7,975 bases of DNA from Planctomycetota bacterium (GCA_003235605.1 QJVU01000044.1:1-7975); one strand, 5' to 3'. Counted from the first letter of the stretch, positions 1 through 6,339 are shown. Made by a program: numbers and translations. The notes: generated by a model not told the origin, from the sequence alone.

Positions 1-465
1 GTGGTGATAGAGAACCTGTTTGCGAGTCTCCTGCTCTGCTGCCGGGACCGCCACGCTACGCCGCGGGCCAGCGCCCACCGCCAGGGGCAGGTGATAGCGG
101 ATCTCGATCTCCTCGCAGCCGGTGGTTCGCACCGACCAGGCGGGGCCTTCCCCCGCGCTGACCTGGAGATTCCTGCCCTTGGTGTCGGTGGCGGTGACAT
201 TGCGGACTGCGCGGCCGAAGTCCTGGATCCGGTGGGCGCCGGGCCGCCAGGCCGGCATCCGGACGGTCAGTCCGTCCCGCCTGAGACCGCACACGCGCAT
301 GGTCACGGTCACGTGTTGGTTGCCCACCTGCAGCTGGAGTCGGTGGTGGACGGACTGGATGTCGGGGGCTGGAAGGCCCGGGGCCTGTGCGGCCAGTCCG
401 GCAGGCACCAGCGGCGACGCCAACAAACACCATGGGAGTCCGAGAACCGTCCTCATCGGGGCCAT
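1..465 (-). CDS. M61-family (glycyl aminopeptidase-like) peptidase, N-terminal part, cut by left edge
   Basis: An open reading frame of 155 codons runs from an ATG at 465 to the window edge without a stop, so only the N-terminus is present. Residues 1-27 look like a signal peptide (MAPMRTVLGLPWCLLA... ending near AAQA), so the product is probably exported. Residues 70-87 read MPAWRPGAHRIQDFGRAV, which matches the 'lPvWtPGsY.irdF' signature of the M61 peptidase N-terminal beta domain. It is followed by a D-x-x-G segment (94-97), a W-S-V strand (110-112) and an EIRYHL strand (121-126), in the order known for that domain. Members of this family are metallopeptidases with a thermolysin-like HExxH domain and often a C-terminal PDZ domain. 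Those parts would lie outside the window, so catalytic competence cannot be judged. No Shine-Dalgarno sequence precedes 465; a second in-frame ATG at 456 (MRTVLG...) is an equally good start. The gene is divergent from the FG-GAP gene. Confidence 0.72.
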   Translation of the reverse strand, partial: MAPMRTVLGLPWCLLASPLVPAGLAAQAPGLPAPDIQSVHHRLQLQVGNQHVTVTMRVCGLRRDGLTVRMPAWRPGAHRIQDFGRAVRNVTATDTKGRNLQVSAGEGPAWSVRTTGCEEIEIRYHLPLAVGAGPRRSVAVPAAEQETRKQVLYHH

Positions 466-470
466 GTTAT

Positions 471-525
471 GGGGGGTTCGTGATCGTGGGAAAGTGGGGC
501 TGTCGGGGCCTGCCCCTTTGGGGCA
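471..525. promoter_or_regulatory. Divergent intergenic region with G-runs and a small perfect hairpin
   Basis: The gap between the two divergent starts (465 and 591) must hold the promoters of both genes, although no convincing -35/-10 pair is visible. The plus strand has five runs of three or more G (471-476, 488-490, 496-499, 505-508, 520-523). A perfect inverted repeat, TGCCCC (511-516) and GGGGCA (520-525) with a TTT loop, overlaps the last run. It could be a protein-binding site, or a structured 5' leader if transcription of the FG-GAP gene starts upstream of it. The function is an inference. Confidence 0.3.
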
Positions 526-590
526 ACCTTACCCTGAACAAGTGCCGGCTCCGTGCCCGCGGCCGGCAACCACCCTGTCGCTGCACCGCC

Positions 591-3212
591 GTGAAGTCGA
601 AGAGCCTGCTGCTGGTCCTGTGCCTGCTGGCCCCGCACCTGTGGGGCCAGGTGGCCCTCCAAGGCCCCGATCTTGCCTACTACCGGGCCCGTCTGCCGCA
701 CAGCGCCGGTCCGGCCGTGGCATGCGTCTTGGCGGACATGGACGGCGACGGCGATCAAGATCTGATCCGGGCCACCGCCAGCAACGTGGACCTCGCGCTG
801 CAGGACAAGTCGGGACGTTTCATCCCGGCGGGCCCGCTGCTGCCGAAGACCTCCACCGCCCAGGCCCCGGTGCAGGCGGTCGCCGTCGGTTTGCTGGACC
901 TTGACAAGAGCCCGGATGTGCTCATAGCCCATCGCGACGGGACCTGTCGGGTTGTGGTCAACAATGGTCAAGGCAAGTTCTCTGCGTCGTTCCTGCTGCC
1001 GGCCCTTGGCAACGTTCAGAGTCCGGCTCTCGAGTCTGTGCTGGTGGGCAACCTGGATGGGGTCTTGGGGGATGACATCGTCGTCATTCTGAATCAGCTG
1101 CCACCACAGGTCTACCTGGCGGACAAGAGCGGTGGATACGACAAGCCGACAGCGCTCCGTGGCCCTCCCCTGCTCAACCCTGCTGCGGTGCTGGTGGACA
1201 TCGACCAAGATCAGGACTTGGACGTTCTCGTCGTTACGGGCGATGCCAAGGCATCAGAACCGCCACCGCCCTACGTGTACCTCAACACCAACGGGCAGCT
1301 CGGTATTGCCAAGACCACCTTCTTCTCCAAGGATGCGAGCTTGGCCGCGAGCCAGGTTCTGGCTGCGGACATCAACGGCAACGGTCGCCCCGAGATCATC
1401 TTCGCGACAGCCAGTGGAAAGGCATCTCCCGCGATCTATGTCAGATCCTCGGCAACCAGCCAGCTCTACCAAGCGCAGGCGAGCGCGGGCAAATTCACGA
1501 TCAGCACTGCCCCGGCATTGTTGGCTGCCGACGTCAACGGCGATGGCTTCGTGGACCTGATTGCCCTGCAGTCGGACGGCAGTCTGGTCCTGGGCCTCAA
1601 CAACGGCCAGCTCTCTCCGGGCACCTTCGGGCCTCCCAAGGCGTTGCTGGGAGCGGGAGGACGCCAATGCCTGGCGATCGGAGACCTCGAACCCGACAAG
1701 GACATCGACCTGGTTGTCGGCGGGACGGAGATGGAGGACAGCCTCCTGCTCGGAAACGGAGGGGGCGCTTTCGTCGATACCGAAGACCGCGACATGCCGA
1801 TCGCGAAGCACTCGCTCTCAGTAGGAGCCCTGGTGGATGCGACCGGGGACGGCGACCCGGACATCGTCCTCTATGACCGCGGTGGCAAGCCGGCACTTCT
1901 GGTGAACGACAAGGGTCAGGCCCGGTTCAAGCAAGACCAGCTGAAGGCACTGCCGGTCGCGCTGCCGGCGCTGCCCAACTCGACGTACACCGACGTGCAG
2001 GCGGCAGCCGTGGCCTCCACGCGCGTAGTCGATCTGATCGTGCACGGAACCTCGTTTCTCTCATCGCAGGCGGGGGTGCGCATCCTTGTCAGGAGCCAGT
2101 CGAACAGCCGCTATTACTACCTGGACGAAACCAGCACTCGCTGGCCCCGCCAAGACACCTACTCGGCGATGGCCGTCGGGGACATCGGTGGTTACGCCAC
2201 CGGCAGCCTCGGTGTCCGGGGCTACTCGGATCTGGTGGTGCTGAGCACCGCCGGAGATCTGCTGCTGGTGCTGAACAACAAGGGGACCTACTCGATCCAG
2301 AAGACCGCGGTCGCCAGCAAGGTCGAGTCCGGGTCGCGCATCCTGCTGGGCCATGTGAATGGCGCGCAGGACCGGCTGCTGGACATCGTCCTGCTGCAGC
2401 CCACCCTGGGCATCCGGGTGTTCCTCGGGCGGCAGAAGCCGGTAGACACCTTTCTCGAAGGCAGGGGCATGAAGGCAGCCCCCGGCGAGGGACTGCTCAC
2501 CGATCTGAATGGCGATGGTCAGGTGGATCTGCTGATTGCCACCGCGCAGACCATCTGGGGCCTGCAGTTGTTCCAGGGCGATGGAAAGGGCTCGTTCGAC
2601 GATGTCTCTGCCAAGCTGCTGCCGGCAACCGGCCTCAACCCGCGGTCCGTGTCTTCGTTGGCGGTGCTGCGGTCTGCAACCGAGAAACTGCCCGCCGTGG
2701 TCGTTGGACTGCCCGACGGTGCAGACCTGTTGCTGCGCCGCGTCGGCGGCGGCGCTTTCAGTACCCCTATCCAGTTACCGTTCCGCGGCAGCAACGCCAC
2801 GGAACAGTGCCTGGCAGGTGACCTGGACCTGGATGGGGACGATGATCTGGTCACGGTGAGGGCGACGGTGCTGCCGAGCGTGCTGCTGGGCCAGTCCTTG
2901 CAGCTGACCCAGAACTCGATCGCCCAGCGTGGGCGACGCCTGGCGCTCTCCGTGCGGCTGCCCAGCGCGACGGCCACGGGGTGGCTGGGAGTCTCGCTGG
3001 AGACTACGCGGTCCGTGTTGCCGGGCGTGGGTATCCTTCGGATCCGCGAGCCGATCCTGGCGTACACGTTTTCCGGCCAGACCGCGAGCAGTGTGATGCT
3101 CCCGGTTCCTGCGCGCCTGGCGCTGATGCAAATCCCTGCGCAGCTGTTCGTGAGCGACGGCCAGGTGTTTCGGATGGGCAACCTGGACGTCCTGGAGCTG
3201 ACCACACACTAG
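591..3212 (+). CDS. Secreted FG-GAP/VCBS repeat protein with a distinct C-terminal domain
   Basis: The start is taken as GTG at 591, because it places a typical signal peptide at the N-terminus (VKSKSLLLVLCLLAPHLWGQ, residues 1-20). The open frame extends back to 387, but that extension overlaps the divergent peptidase and does not look like protein. No clear Shine-Dalgarno is seen. The 873-residue product is built of FG-GAP-type beta-propeller repeats with Ca-binding loops of the form DxDxDGxxD. Clear copies are at residues 49-57, 203-211, 260-268, 314-322, 365-373, 416-424, 638-646 and 744-752. Degenerate copies lie near 103-109, 153-165, 526-550 and 587-600. This suggests one or two Ca-stabilised propellers, as in integrin-alpha-like and VCBS proteins. 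From about 764 to the end the repeats stop and a beta-rich domain begins (…LPGVGILRI…IPAQLFVSDGQVF…). This resembles C-terminal domains seen on many planctomycete exported proteins, but that is an impression and not a search result. The likely role is adhesion, carbohydrate binding or surface structure; no enzyme motif is visible. Confidence 0.85.
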   Translation: MKSKSLLLVLCLLAPHLWGQVALQGPDLAYYRARLPHSAGPAVACVLADMDGDGDQDLIRATASNVDLALQDKSGRFIPAGPLLPKTSTAQAPVQAVAVGLLDLDKSPDVLIAHRDGTCRVVVNNGQGKFSASFLLPALGNVQSPALESVLVGNLDGVLGDDIVVILNQLPPQVYLADKSGGYDKPTALRGPPLLNPAAVLVDIDQDQDLDVLVVTGDAKASEPPPPYVYLNTNGQLGIAKTTFFSKDASLAASQVLAADINGNGRPEIIFATASGKASPAIYVRSSATSQLYQAQASAGKFTISTAPALLAADVNGDGFVDLIALQSDGSLVLGLNNGQLSPGTFGPPKALLGAGGRQCLAIGDLEPDKDIDLVVGGTEMEDSLLLGNGGGAFVDTEDRDMPIAKHSLSVGALVDATGDGDPDIVLYDRGGKPALLVNDKGQARFKQDQLKALPVALPALPNSTYTDVQAAAVASTRVVDLIVHGTSFLSSQAGVRILVRSQSNSRYYYLDETSTRWPRQDTYSAMAVGDIGGYATGSLGVRGYSDLVVLSTAGDLLLVLNNKGTYSIQKTAVASKVESGSRILLGHVNGAQDRLLDIVLLQPTLGIRVFLGRQKPVDTFLEGRGMKAAPGEGLLTDLNGDGQVDLLIATAQTIWGLQLFQGDGKGSFDDVSAKLLPATGLNPRSVSSLAVLRSATEKLPAVVVGLPDGADLLLRRVGGGAFSTPIQLPFRGSNATEQCLAGDLDLDGDDDLVTVRATVLPSVLLGQSLQLTQNSIAQRGRRLALSVRLPSATATGWLGVSLETTRSVLPGVGILRIREPILAYTFSGQTASSVMLPVPARLALMQIPAQLFVSDGQVFRMGNLDVLELTTH

Positions 3213-3223
3213 AGACCGGGTCT

Positions 3224-3260
3224 GCGGCAGGGAGAGACGGCAGCGTCCGCTCCCTGCCGC
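3224..3260. terminator. Bidirectional GC-rich hairpin between convergent genes
   Basis: The 60-base gap between the FG-GAP stop (3212) and the groEL stop (3273) contains a perfect 11-bp inverted repeat: GCGGCAGGGAG (3224-3234) and CTCCCTGCCGC (3250-3260). Inside its 15-base loop a further 4-bp stem, GACG (3236-3239) with CGTC (3244-3247), closes a four-base loop. There is no T-run on either side, so it is not a textbook intrinsic terminator. Its position and symmetry still make it the likely 3' end of both convergent transcripts, or a 3' stabilising structure. Confidence 0.65.
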
Positions 3261-3272
3261 TGTCGTCCGAAC

Positions 3273-4904
3273 CTAGTAGTCCATATCGGACATGTCGTCG
3301 CCGCCAGGGCTGCCCCTCTTCTTCTTTTCGGGGGCCACGGAGACCAGGGCCTCGGTCGTCAGCAAGAGGGTCGAGACCGATGCGGCATTCTGCAATGCAG
3401 CACATACCACTTTCGTGGGGTCGATGACTCCGGCCTCCAGCAGATCCTCGAGCTTGTCAGTGGCAGCGTTGTAGCCGTAGGCGTAGTCATCGCTCTGGTT
3501 CACGCTCTGCACGATGATCGACCCGTCCGTGCCCGCGTTGTGCGATATCTGGCGCAGCGGTGCCTCCAGCGCGCGGCGGATGATGTCGACACCGATGCGC
3601 TCGTCACCGCTGGATTTCAGGGTCTTCAAGGCCTTCTGTGCTCGCAGCAGCGGCACTCCACCGCCGGGGAGAATCCCTTCCTCGGTGGCAGCGCGGGTAG
3701 CGTGCAGGGCATCCTCGACCCGGGCCTTCTTCTCCTTCATTTCGGCCTCGGTTGCGGCGCCCACCATGATCTGGGCGACACCACCCGACAGCTTCGCCAG
3801 CCGTTCCTGGAGCTTCTCGCGGTCATAGTCCGAGGTGGTTCGCTCGATCTCTGCCTTGATCTGGGCGATGCGCCCTTGCACGTCCTTGGCCTTGCCCGAG
3901 CCTTCGATGATCGTGGTGTCATCCTTGGTGATGACAACCTTCTTGGCAGAGCCCAGATCCGCTGTCGTCACGGATTCCAAGGAGATGCCGATGTCCTCGA
4001 AGATCGCCCGGCCACCGGTCAAGGTGGCGATGTCTTCCATCATCGCCTTGCGACGGTCGCCAAAGCCGGGTGCCTTGACGGCAGCGCACTTGAACACACC
4101 CCTGAGCTTGTTGACGACCAGGGTGGCCAGTGCCTCGCCTTCGACGTCCTCGGCGATCACCAGCAGAGGGCGGCCTGATTGCGCGATCTTCTCGAGCAGG
4201 GGCAGCATGTCCTTGATGTTGGTCAGCTTCTTCTCGTGGACCAGGATCATCGGGTCTTCGAGGATGGCCTCCATCTTGTCGACGTCGGTTACGAAGTGCG
4301 GTGACAGATAGCCCTTGTCGAACTGCATGCCCTCGACCCACTCGACCGTGGTTTCCAGGCTCTTGCCTTCCTCCACGGTGATCACGCCGTCCTGGCCGAC
4401 ACGCTCCATGGCGTCGGCGAGGATCTTGCCGATCTCTTCGTCGTTGTTCGCGGCGATGCAGCCAACCTGAGCGATCTCCTTCCTGCCCTTGACAGCCTTG
4501 GAGTTCTTCTGCAGGTCCTTCACCACGGCGGCCACTGCGTTCTCGATGCCGCGCTTCAGAGCCACGGGATTGGCACCGGCGGTCACGTTCTTGATGCCCT
4601 CCTCGAAGATGGCTTCTGCCAGCACCGTGGCAGTCGTGGTGCCGTCCCCGGCAACGTCCGAGGTCTTCGATGCGACCTCCTTGACGAGCTGAGCACCCAT
4701 GTTCTCGTACTTGCCTTCCAGCTCGATCTCCTTGGCCACGGTCACACCGTCCTTGGTAACCGTTGGGCTGCCGTAGGACTTCTCGATGATCACATTGCGG
4801 CCGCGCGGACCCAGCGTCACCTTGACGGCACGTGCCAGTTGGCGAACCCCGTCTCGCATGCGCTCACGGGCCTCCTGATCGTAGGCGATCTTCTTGACAG
4901 CCAT
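3273..4904 (-). CDS. groEL: Chaperonin GroEL (60 kDa, Hsp60)
   Basis: This is the large subunit of the group I chaperonin: a double heptameric ring that encloses and folds cytosolic proteins in ATP-driven cycles with the GroES lid. The 543-residue product aligns with E. coli GroEL almost without gaps over its first 400 residues. It keeps the ATP-binding GDGTTT motif with D87, the VEDAL motif with catalytic D398, and the GGG loop at 414-416. The hydrophobic substrate/GroES-binding positions Y199, F204, L234, L237, L259, V263 and V264 are all kept, but position 203 is His instead of Tyr. P418 stands where Ala is usual after the GGG loop. The C-terminus ends [17 protein letters not shown] and lacks the Gly-Gly-Met repeats of many GroELs. 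The start ATG at 4904 has an AAAGGA Shine-Dalgarno, and groES ends 79 bases upstream in the same direction. Identification is firm; whether it is the only GroEL of the cell cannot be told. Confidence 0.98.
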   Translation of the reverse strand: MAVKKIAYDQEARERMRDGVRQLARAVKVTLGPRGRNVIIEKSYGSPTVTKDGVTVAKEIELEGKYENMGAQLVKEVASKTSDVAGDGTTTATVLAEAIFEEGIKNVTAGANPVALKRGIENAVAAVVKDLQKNSKAVKGRKEIAQVGCIAANNDEEIGKILADAMERVGQDGVITVEEGKSLETTVEWVEGMQFDKGYLSPHFVTDVDKMEAILEDPMILVHEKKLTNIKDMLPLLEKIAQSGRPLLVIAEDVEGEALATLVVNKLRGVFKCAAVKAPGFGDRRKAMMEDIATLTGGRAIFEDIGISLESVTTADLGSAKKVVITKDDTTIIEGSGKAKDVQGRIAQIKAEIERTTSDYDREKLQERLAKLSGGVAQIMVGAATEAEMKEKKARVEDALHATRAATEEGILPGGGVPLLRAQKALKTLKSSGDERIGVDIIRRALEAPLRQISHNAGTDGSIIVQSVNQSDDYAYGYNAATDKLEDLLEAGVIDPTKVVCAALQNAASVSTLLLTTEALVSVAPEKKKRGSPGGDDMSDMDY

Positions 4905-4910
4905 TGCGTT

Positions 4911-4917
4911 TCCTTTG
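4911..4917 (-). promoter_or_regulatory. groEL ribosome binding site
   Basis: On the minus strand CAAAGGA lies just upstream of the groEL ATG (spacing about 6 bases), and the same CAAAGGA heptamer is repeated immediately upstream (4918-4924). Only the proximal copy is at normal distance. It fixes the start at 4904, which gives the canonical [13 protein letters not shown] N-terminus. Confidence 0.75.
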
Positions 4918-4964
4918 TCCTTTGTGTCCTTGTTCTTTGCTCTTGTTGGCGGTGTTTCAATAGT

Positions 4965-4991
4965 TCACTGGTTCACTCGAGGATCACTCGA
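4965..4991 (-). repeat. Short AGTGA repeats at the groES 3' end
   Basis: On the minus strand TCGAGTGA, which contains the groES stop codon (4984-4991), is repeated at 4973-4980. A third AGTGA lies at 4965-4969. The three TGA triplets are offset by 11 and 19 bases, so they close all three reading frames just after groES. This may be a slippage duplication; any role is speculative. Confidence 0.5.
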
Positions 4992-5307
4992 TGATGGCAA
5001 GGATCTCGTCCTCGGAGAGGATCAGGTAGTCCTCGCCACTCACCTTGATCTCGGTTCCCCCGTAGGCGGAGAACAGCACGCGGTCGCCCTTCTTCACTGT
5101 GAGAGGGGTGCGCTTTCCGTCCTCGTTGAGTCGGCCTGCACCCACCGAGATCACCTTGGCCTCGCGCGGTTTCTCCTTTGCGCTGTCGGGGAGGATGATG
5201 CCACCCTTGGTGATTTCGTCGGCTTCAAGCCGCTTCACGAGCACGCGGTCGCTCAGAGGGGTGATCGCGCTGGCGCTGGTCGTGGCCTTGGTCGTTGTCT
5301 TAGCCAT
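4984..5307 (-). CDS. groES: Co-chaperonin GroES (10 kDa, Hsp10)
   Basis: This is the heptameric lid of the GroEL chamber. The 107-residue product shows the family core from residue 15 ([12 protein letters not shown]) and the mobile loop [16 protein letters not shown] (31-46), whose hydrophobic tripeptide I37-I38-L39 docks on the GroEL apical domain. The strand motif [18 protein letters not shown] (71-88) and the C-terminal [16 protein letters not shown] complete the fold. The protein is about 10 residues longer than E. coli GroES, mainly because of a Thr/Ser/Ala-rich N-terminal extension (residues 2-14). That start is supported by an AGGAG Shine-Dalgarno eight bases upstream and by the lack of any internal Met. 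groEL follows 79 bases downstream in the same orientation, the usual groES-groEL order, so the two are probably co-transcribed. No CIRCE operator is present upstream. Confidence 0.97.
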   Translation of the reverse strand: MAKTTTKATTSASAITPLSDRVLVKRLEADEITKGGIILPDSAKEKPREAKVISVGAGRLNEDGKRTPLTVKKGDRVLFSAYGGTEIKVSGEDYLILSEDEILAIIE

Positions 5308-5315
5308 GTATTGGG

Positions 5316-5320
5316 CTCCT
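5316..5320 (-). promoter_or_regulatory. groES ribosome binding site
   Basis: AGGAG on the minus strand lies eight bases before the groES ATG at 5307. This is a strong, well-spaced Shine-Dalgarno, and it supports the start that includes the Thr/Ser-rich N-terminal extension. Confidence 0.8.
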
Positions 5321-5366
5321 GTGATCCTTGGGGCTCGGGCCTGAACTCGAGCTCTTGTTGGAGGTT

Positions 5367-5414
5367 GGGAAGAGGAAGAAGAGAAGAGGAAAGGGGAAGA
5401 AGAGAAGAGGAAAG
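5367..5414. repeat. 48-base homopurine tract with a perfect 20-base tandem repeat upstream of groES
   Basis: All 48 bases on the plus strand are A or G, so the groESL-sense strand is pure C/T. Two identical 20-base units occupy 5374-5393 and 5395-5414, with a period of 21 because one G separates them. The tract begins immediately after the response regulator stop (5416-5418) and ends about 60 bases before the groES start. It therefore lies either in the groESL promoter or leader, or in the spacer of a longer transcript. Purine tracts with mirror-like symmetry (for example the 11-base AGAAGAGAAGA) can form intramolecular triplexes in supercoiled DNA. In RNA the tract would be an unstructured CU-rich stretch. 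Confidence 0.85.
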
Positions 5415-5415
5415 T

Positions 5416-5811
5416 TCAGCGGGGTGGCAGCGAGGGCGGAAAGTGGTGCCGGATCAGCTGGTCCAGACACCGCTGCAGGTTGTCGAAGGCCAGGGGCTTC
5501 CGCAGGAACCGGAAGACGCCCGACCTCAGCATGGCCTGGGTCTCCTGACGGGTGGCGGCGCCCGAGATCATGATCGCGGGCAACGGTCCGATTTCCCGGG
5601 AGATGTGGGTGAACACGTCCAGCCCGGTGATCCCGGGCAGGTGCATGTCGAGGATGCTGAAGTCCACGTGGTGCCGTTTGGCCAGCTCGACGGCCTCAGG
5701 GCCCTGGTCCGTGGAGTAGGTCCGCCATCCGCGGGCCTGGAGCAACTCCACCAGGATGGCGCGCAGCGGGTCGTCGTCTTCGGCCAGCAGGACGGAATAG
5801 GGTCTCGACAT
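5416..5811 (-). CDS. Single-domain response regulator (CheY-like receiver)
   Basis: This 131-residue protein is a receiver domain with no output domain. The acidic pocket is E11-D12, the phospho-acceptor is D55 in FSILDMHLPGITG, the conserved Ser/Thr position is S83 (MISGA), and the conserved Lys is K105 in the RKP motif. Such proteins are phosphorylated by a histidine kinase and act by binding a partner protein or as a relay step; no kinase is in the window. The frame continues upstream to an ATG at 5874. The start at 5811 is preferred because MSRPYSVLLAEDD is the normal receiver beginning and a GGAG sequence lies five bases upstream. The stop is followed by a 108-base spacer and then groES in the same direction, so read-through into groESL is possible but not shown. 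Confidence 0.93.
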   Translation of the reverse strand: MSRPYSVLLAEDDDPLRAILVELLQARGWRTYSTDQGPEAVELAKRHHVDFSILDMHLPGITGLDVFTHISREIGPLPAIMISGAATRQETQAMLRSGVFRFLRKPLAFDNLQRCLDQLIRHHFPPSLPPR

Positions 5812-5819
5812 GATCGCTC

Positions 5820-5835
5820 CGCTCCGTCTGGAGCG
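5820..5835 (-). promoter_or_regulatory. Small hairpin at the response regulator ribosome binding site
   Basis: CGCTCC (5820-5825) and GGAGCG (5830-5835) form a perfect 6-bp stem with a four-base loop. It lies directly upstream of the regulator start and next to the proximal GGAG. On the minus strand two GGAGCG units are in tandem, so the stem captures one copy and leaves most of the proximal one free. It could tune translation; this is inference only. Confidence 0.35.
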
Positions 5836-5959
5836 CAGGGTTCCCCAAGAAAACGGGTCCGCGGCACTCAGCAACCATCATGCCGCCACCCTTCGGGGCC
5901 CAAGATCATATCGGCAAATGAGTTAGCTGCTCTTGGAGCGGCCCCGGACGGCCTCGGTT

Positions 5960-5976
5960 CCTGTCATGGTGACAGG
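5960..5976. other. Perfect 7-bp inverted repeat in the spacer downstream of the acidic zinc-ribbon gene
   Basis: CCTGTCA (5960-5966) and TGACAGG (5970-5976) are perfect inverted arms around TGG. The site lies 55 bases beyond the stop of the acidic protein gene and about 150 bases upstream of the response regulator start. There is no T-run after it, so it could be a weak terminator for the acidic gene or an operator-like dyad upstream of the regulator. The rest of the 219-base gap 5812-6030 shows only a locally AT-richer patch (about 5902-5932) where a promoter might lie. Confidence 0.35.
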
Positions 5977-6030
5977 CCTCTTCTCGGGCCACGCTGCCAA
6001 TGTGGCGCTTGAACGTGGAGCCCCGCGGGT

Positions 6031-6339
6031 TCAGAGGCGGTCGTCGTCGTCGTCCTCGTCCAGGTCGTCGACGTCGTCGCCGACCTCGAAGTCGTCATCA
6101 TCGTCGAGATCGTCGTCCCAACTGCCGAAATCCTCGTCCAGATCGTCGTCGATGTCGTCCTCGTCCAGGTCGTCCAGGTCCTCGTCCTCGTCGTAGGAGG
6201 CCAGCACGCGGTCCCAGTCGGCGACCTCGATTGGAGCGTTGCAAACCAGGCAGATACTGTCGTTGCTGCGGAGGTCCTCGAGCTCCTCGATGGCGTCGAA
6301 GACCTTTCTGCACTCAGGACATCGGACGACTTTTCCCAT
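6031..6339 (-). CDS. Small zinc-ribbon protein with a highly acidic Asp/Glu tail
   Basis: The 102-residue protein starts MGKVVRCPECRKVFDAIEEL. Two CxxC pairs, C7-C10 and C30-C33, form a probable zinc ribbon. After a short linker (APIEVADWDRVLASY) the rest, residues 50-100, is low complexity: 37 of these 51 residues are Asp or Glu, broken only by regularly placed L, I, F, V and a single GSW. The layout recalls the alphaproteobacterial 'FYDLN acid domain' family (zinc-ribbon-like N-terminus, acidic tail), but the FYDLN motif is absent and I do not claim homology. An acidic tail may bind basic proteins, metal ions or the translation or nucleoid machinery; the function is unknown. The start at 6339 is chosen because the zinc-ribbon begins there. 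The frame extends upstream to 6459, but that part is not protein-like. No clear Shine-Dalgarno is seen. Confidence 0.8.
   Translation of the reverse strand: MGKVVRCPECRKVFDAIEELEDLRSNDSICLVCNAPIEVADWDRVLASYDEDEDLDDLDEDDIDDDLDEDFGSWDDDLDDDDDFEVGDDVDDLDEDDDDDRL
6040..6192 (-). repeat. Low-complexity GAC/GAT/GAG codon repeat encoding the acidic tail
   Basis: This part of the gene is an imperfect trinucleotide array of Asp and Glu codons. An identical 21-base segment occurs at 6049-6069 and 6154-6174 and encodes DDLDEDD in both places. The array favours slippage, so the tail length may vary among strains. It also creates long false open frames on other frames of both strands (Arg- or Ser-rich), which should be ignored. 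Confidence 0.8.

Noticed and set aside
56..433. Minus-strand frame (125 codons) at the left edge
   Set aside because: It is a shifted frame over the M61 N-terminal part, rich in Arg/Pro/Gly; the frame with the PAWRPG motif is the real one.
387..590. N-terminal extension of the FG-GAP gene frame
   Set aside because: It overlaps the start of the divergent M61 gene, is not protein-like, and would bury the signal peptide that begins at 591.
5905..5910. TATGAT on the minus strand as a -10 box for the response regulator
   Set aside because: The local AT-rich patch is suggestive, but no acceptable -35 hexamer lies 16-18 bases upstream, so it is not called.
4894..6012. Long plus-strand frame (372 codons) across groES and the response regulator
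   Set aside because: It is antisense to two certain genes and its translation has no recognisable domain; it results from the GC-rich codon bias of the real genes.
6040..6192. Trinucleotide array as a possible CRISPR or non-coding tandem repeat
   Set aside because: No spacer structure; it is fully explained as Asp/Glu codons of the acidic tail.
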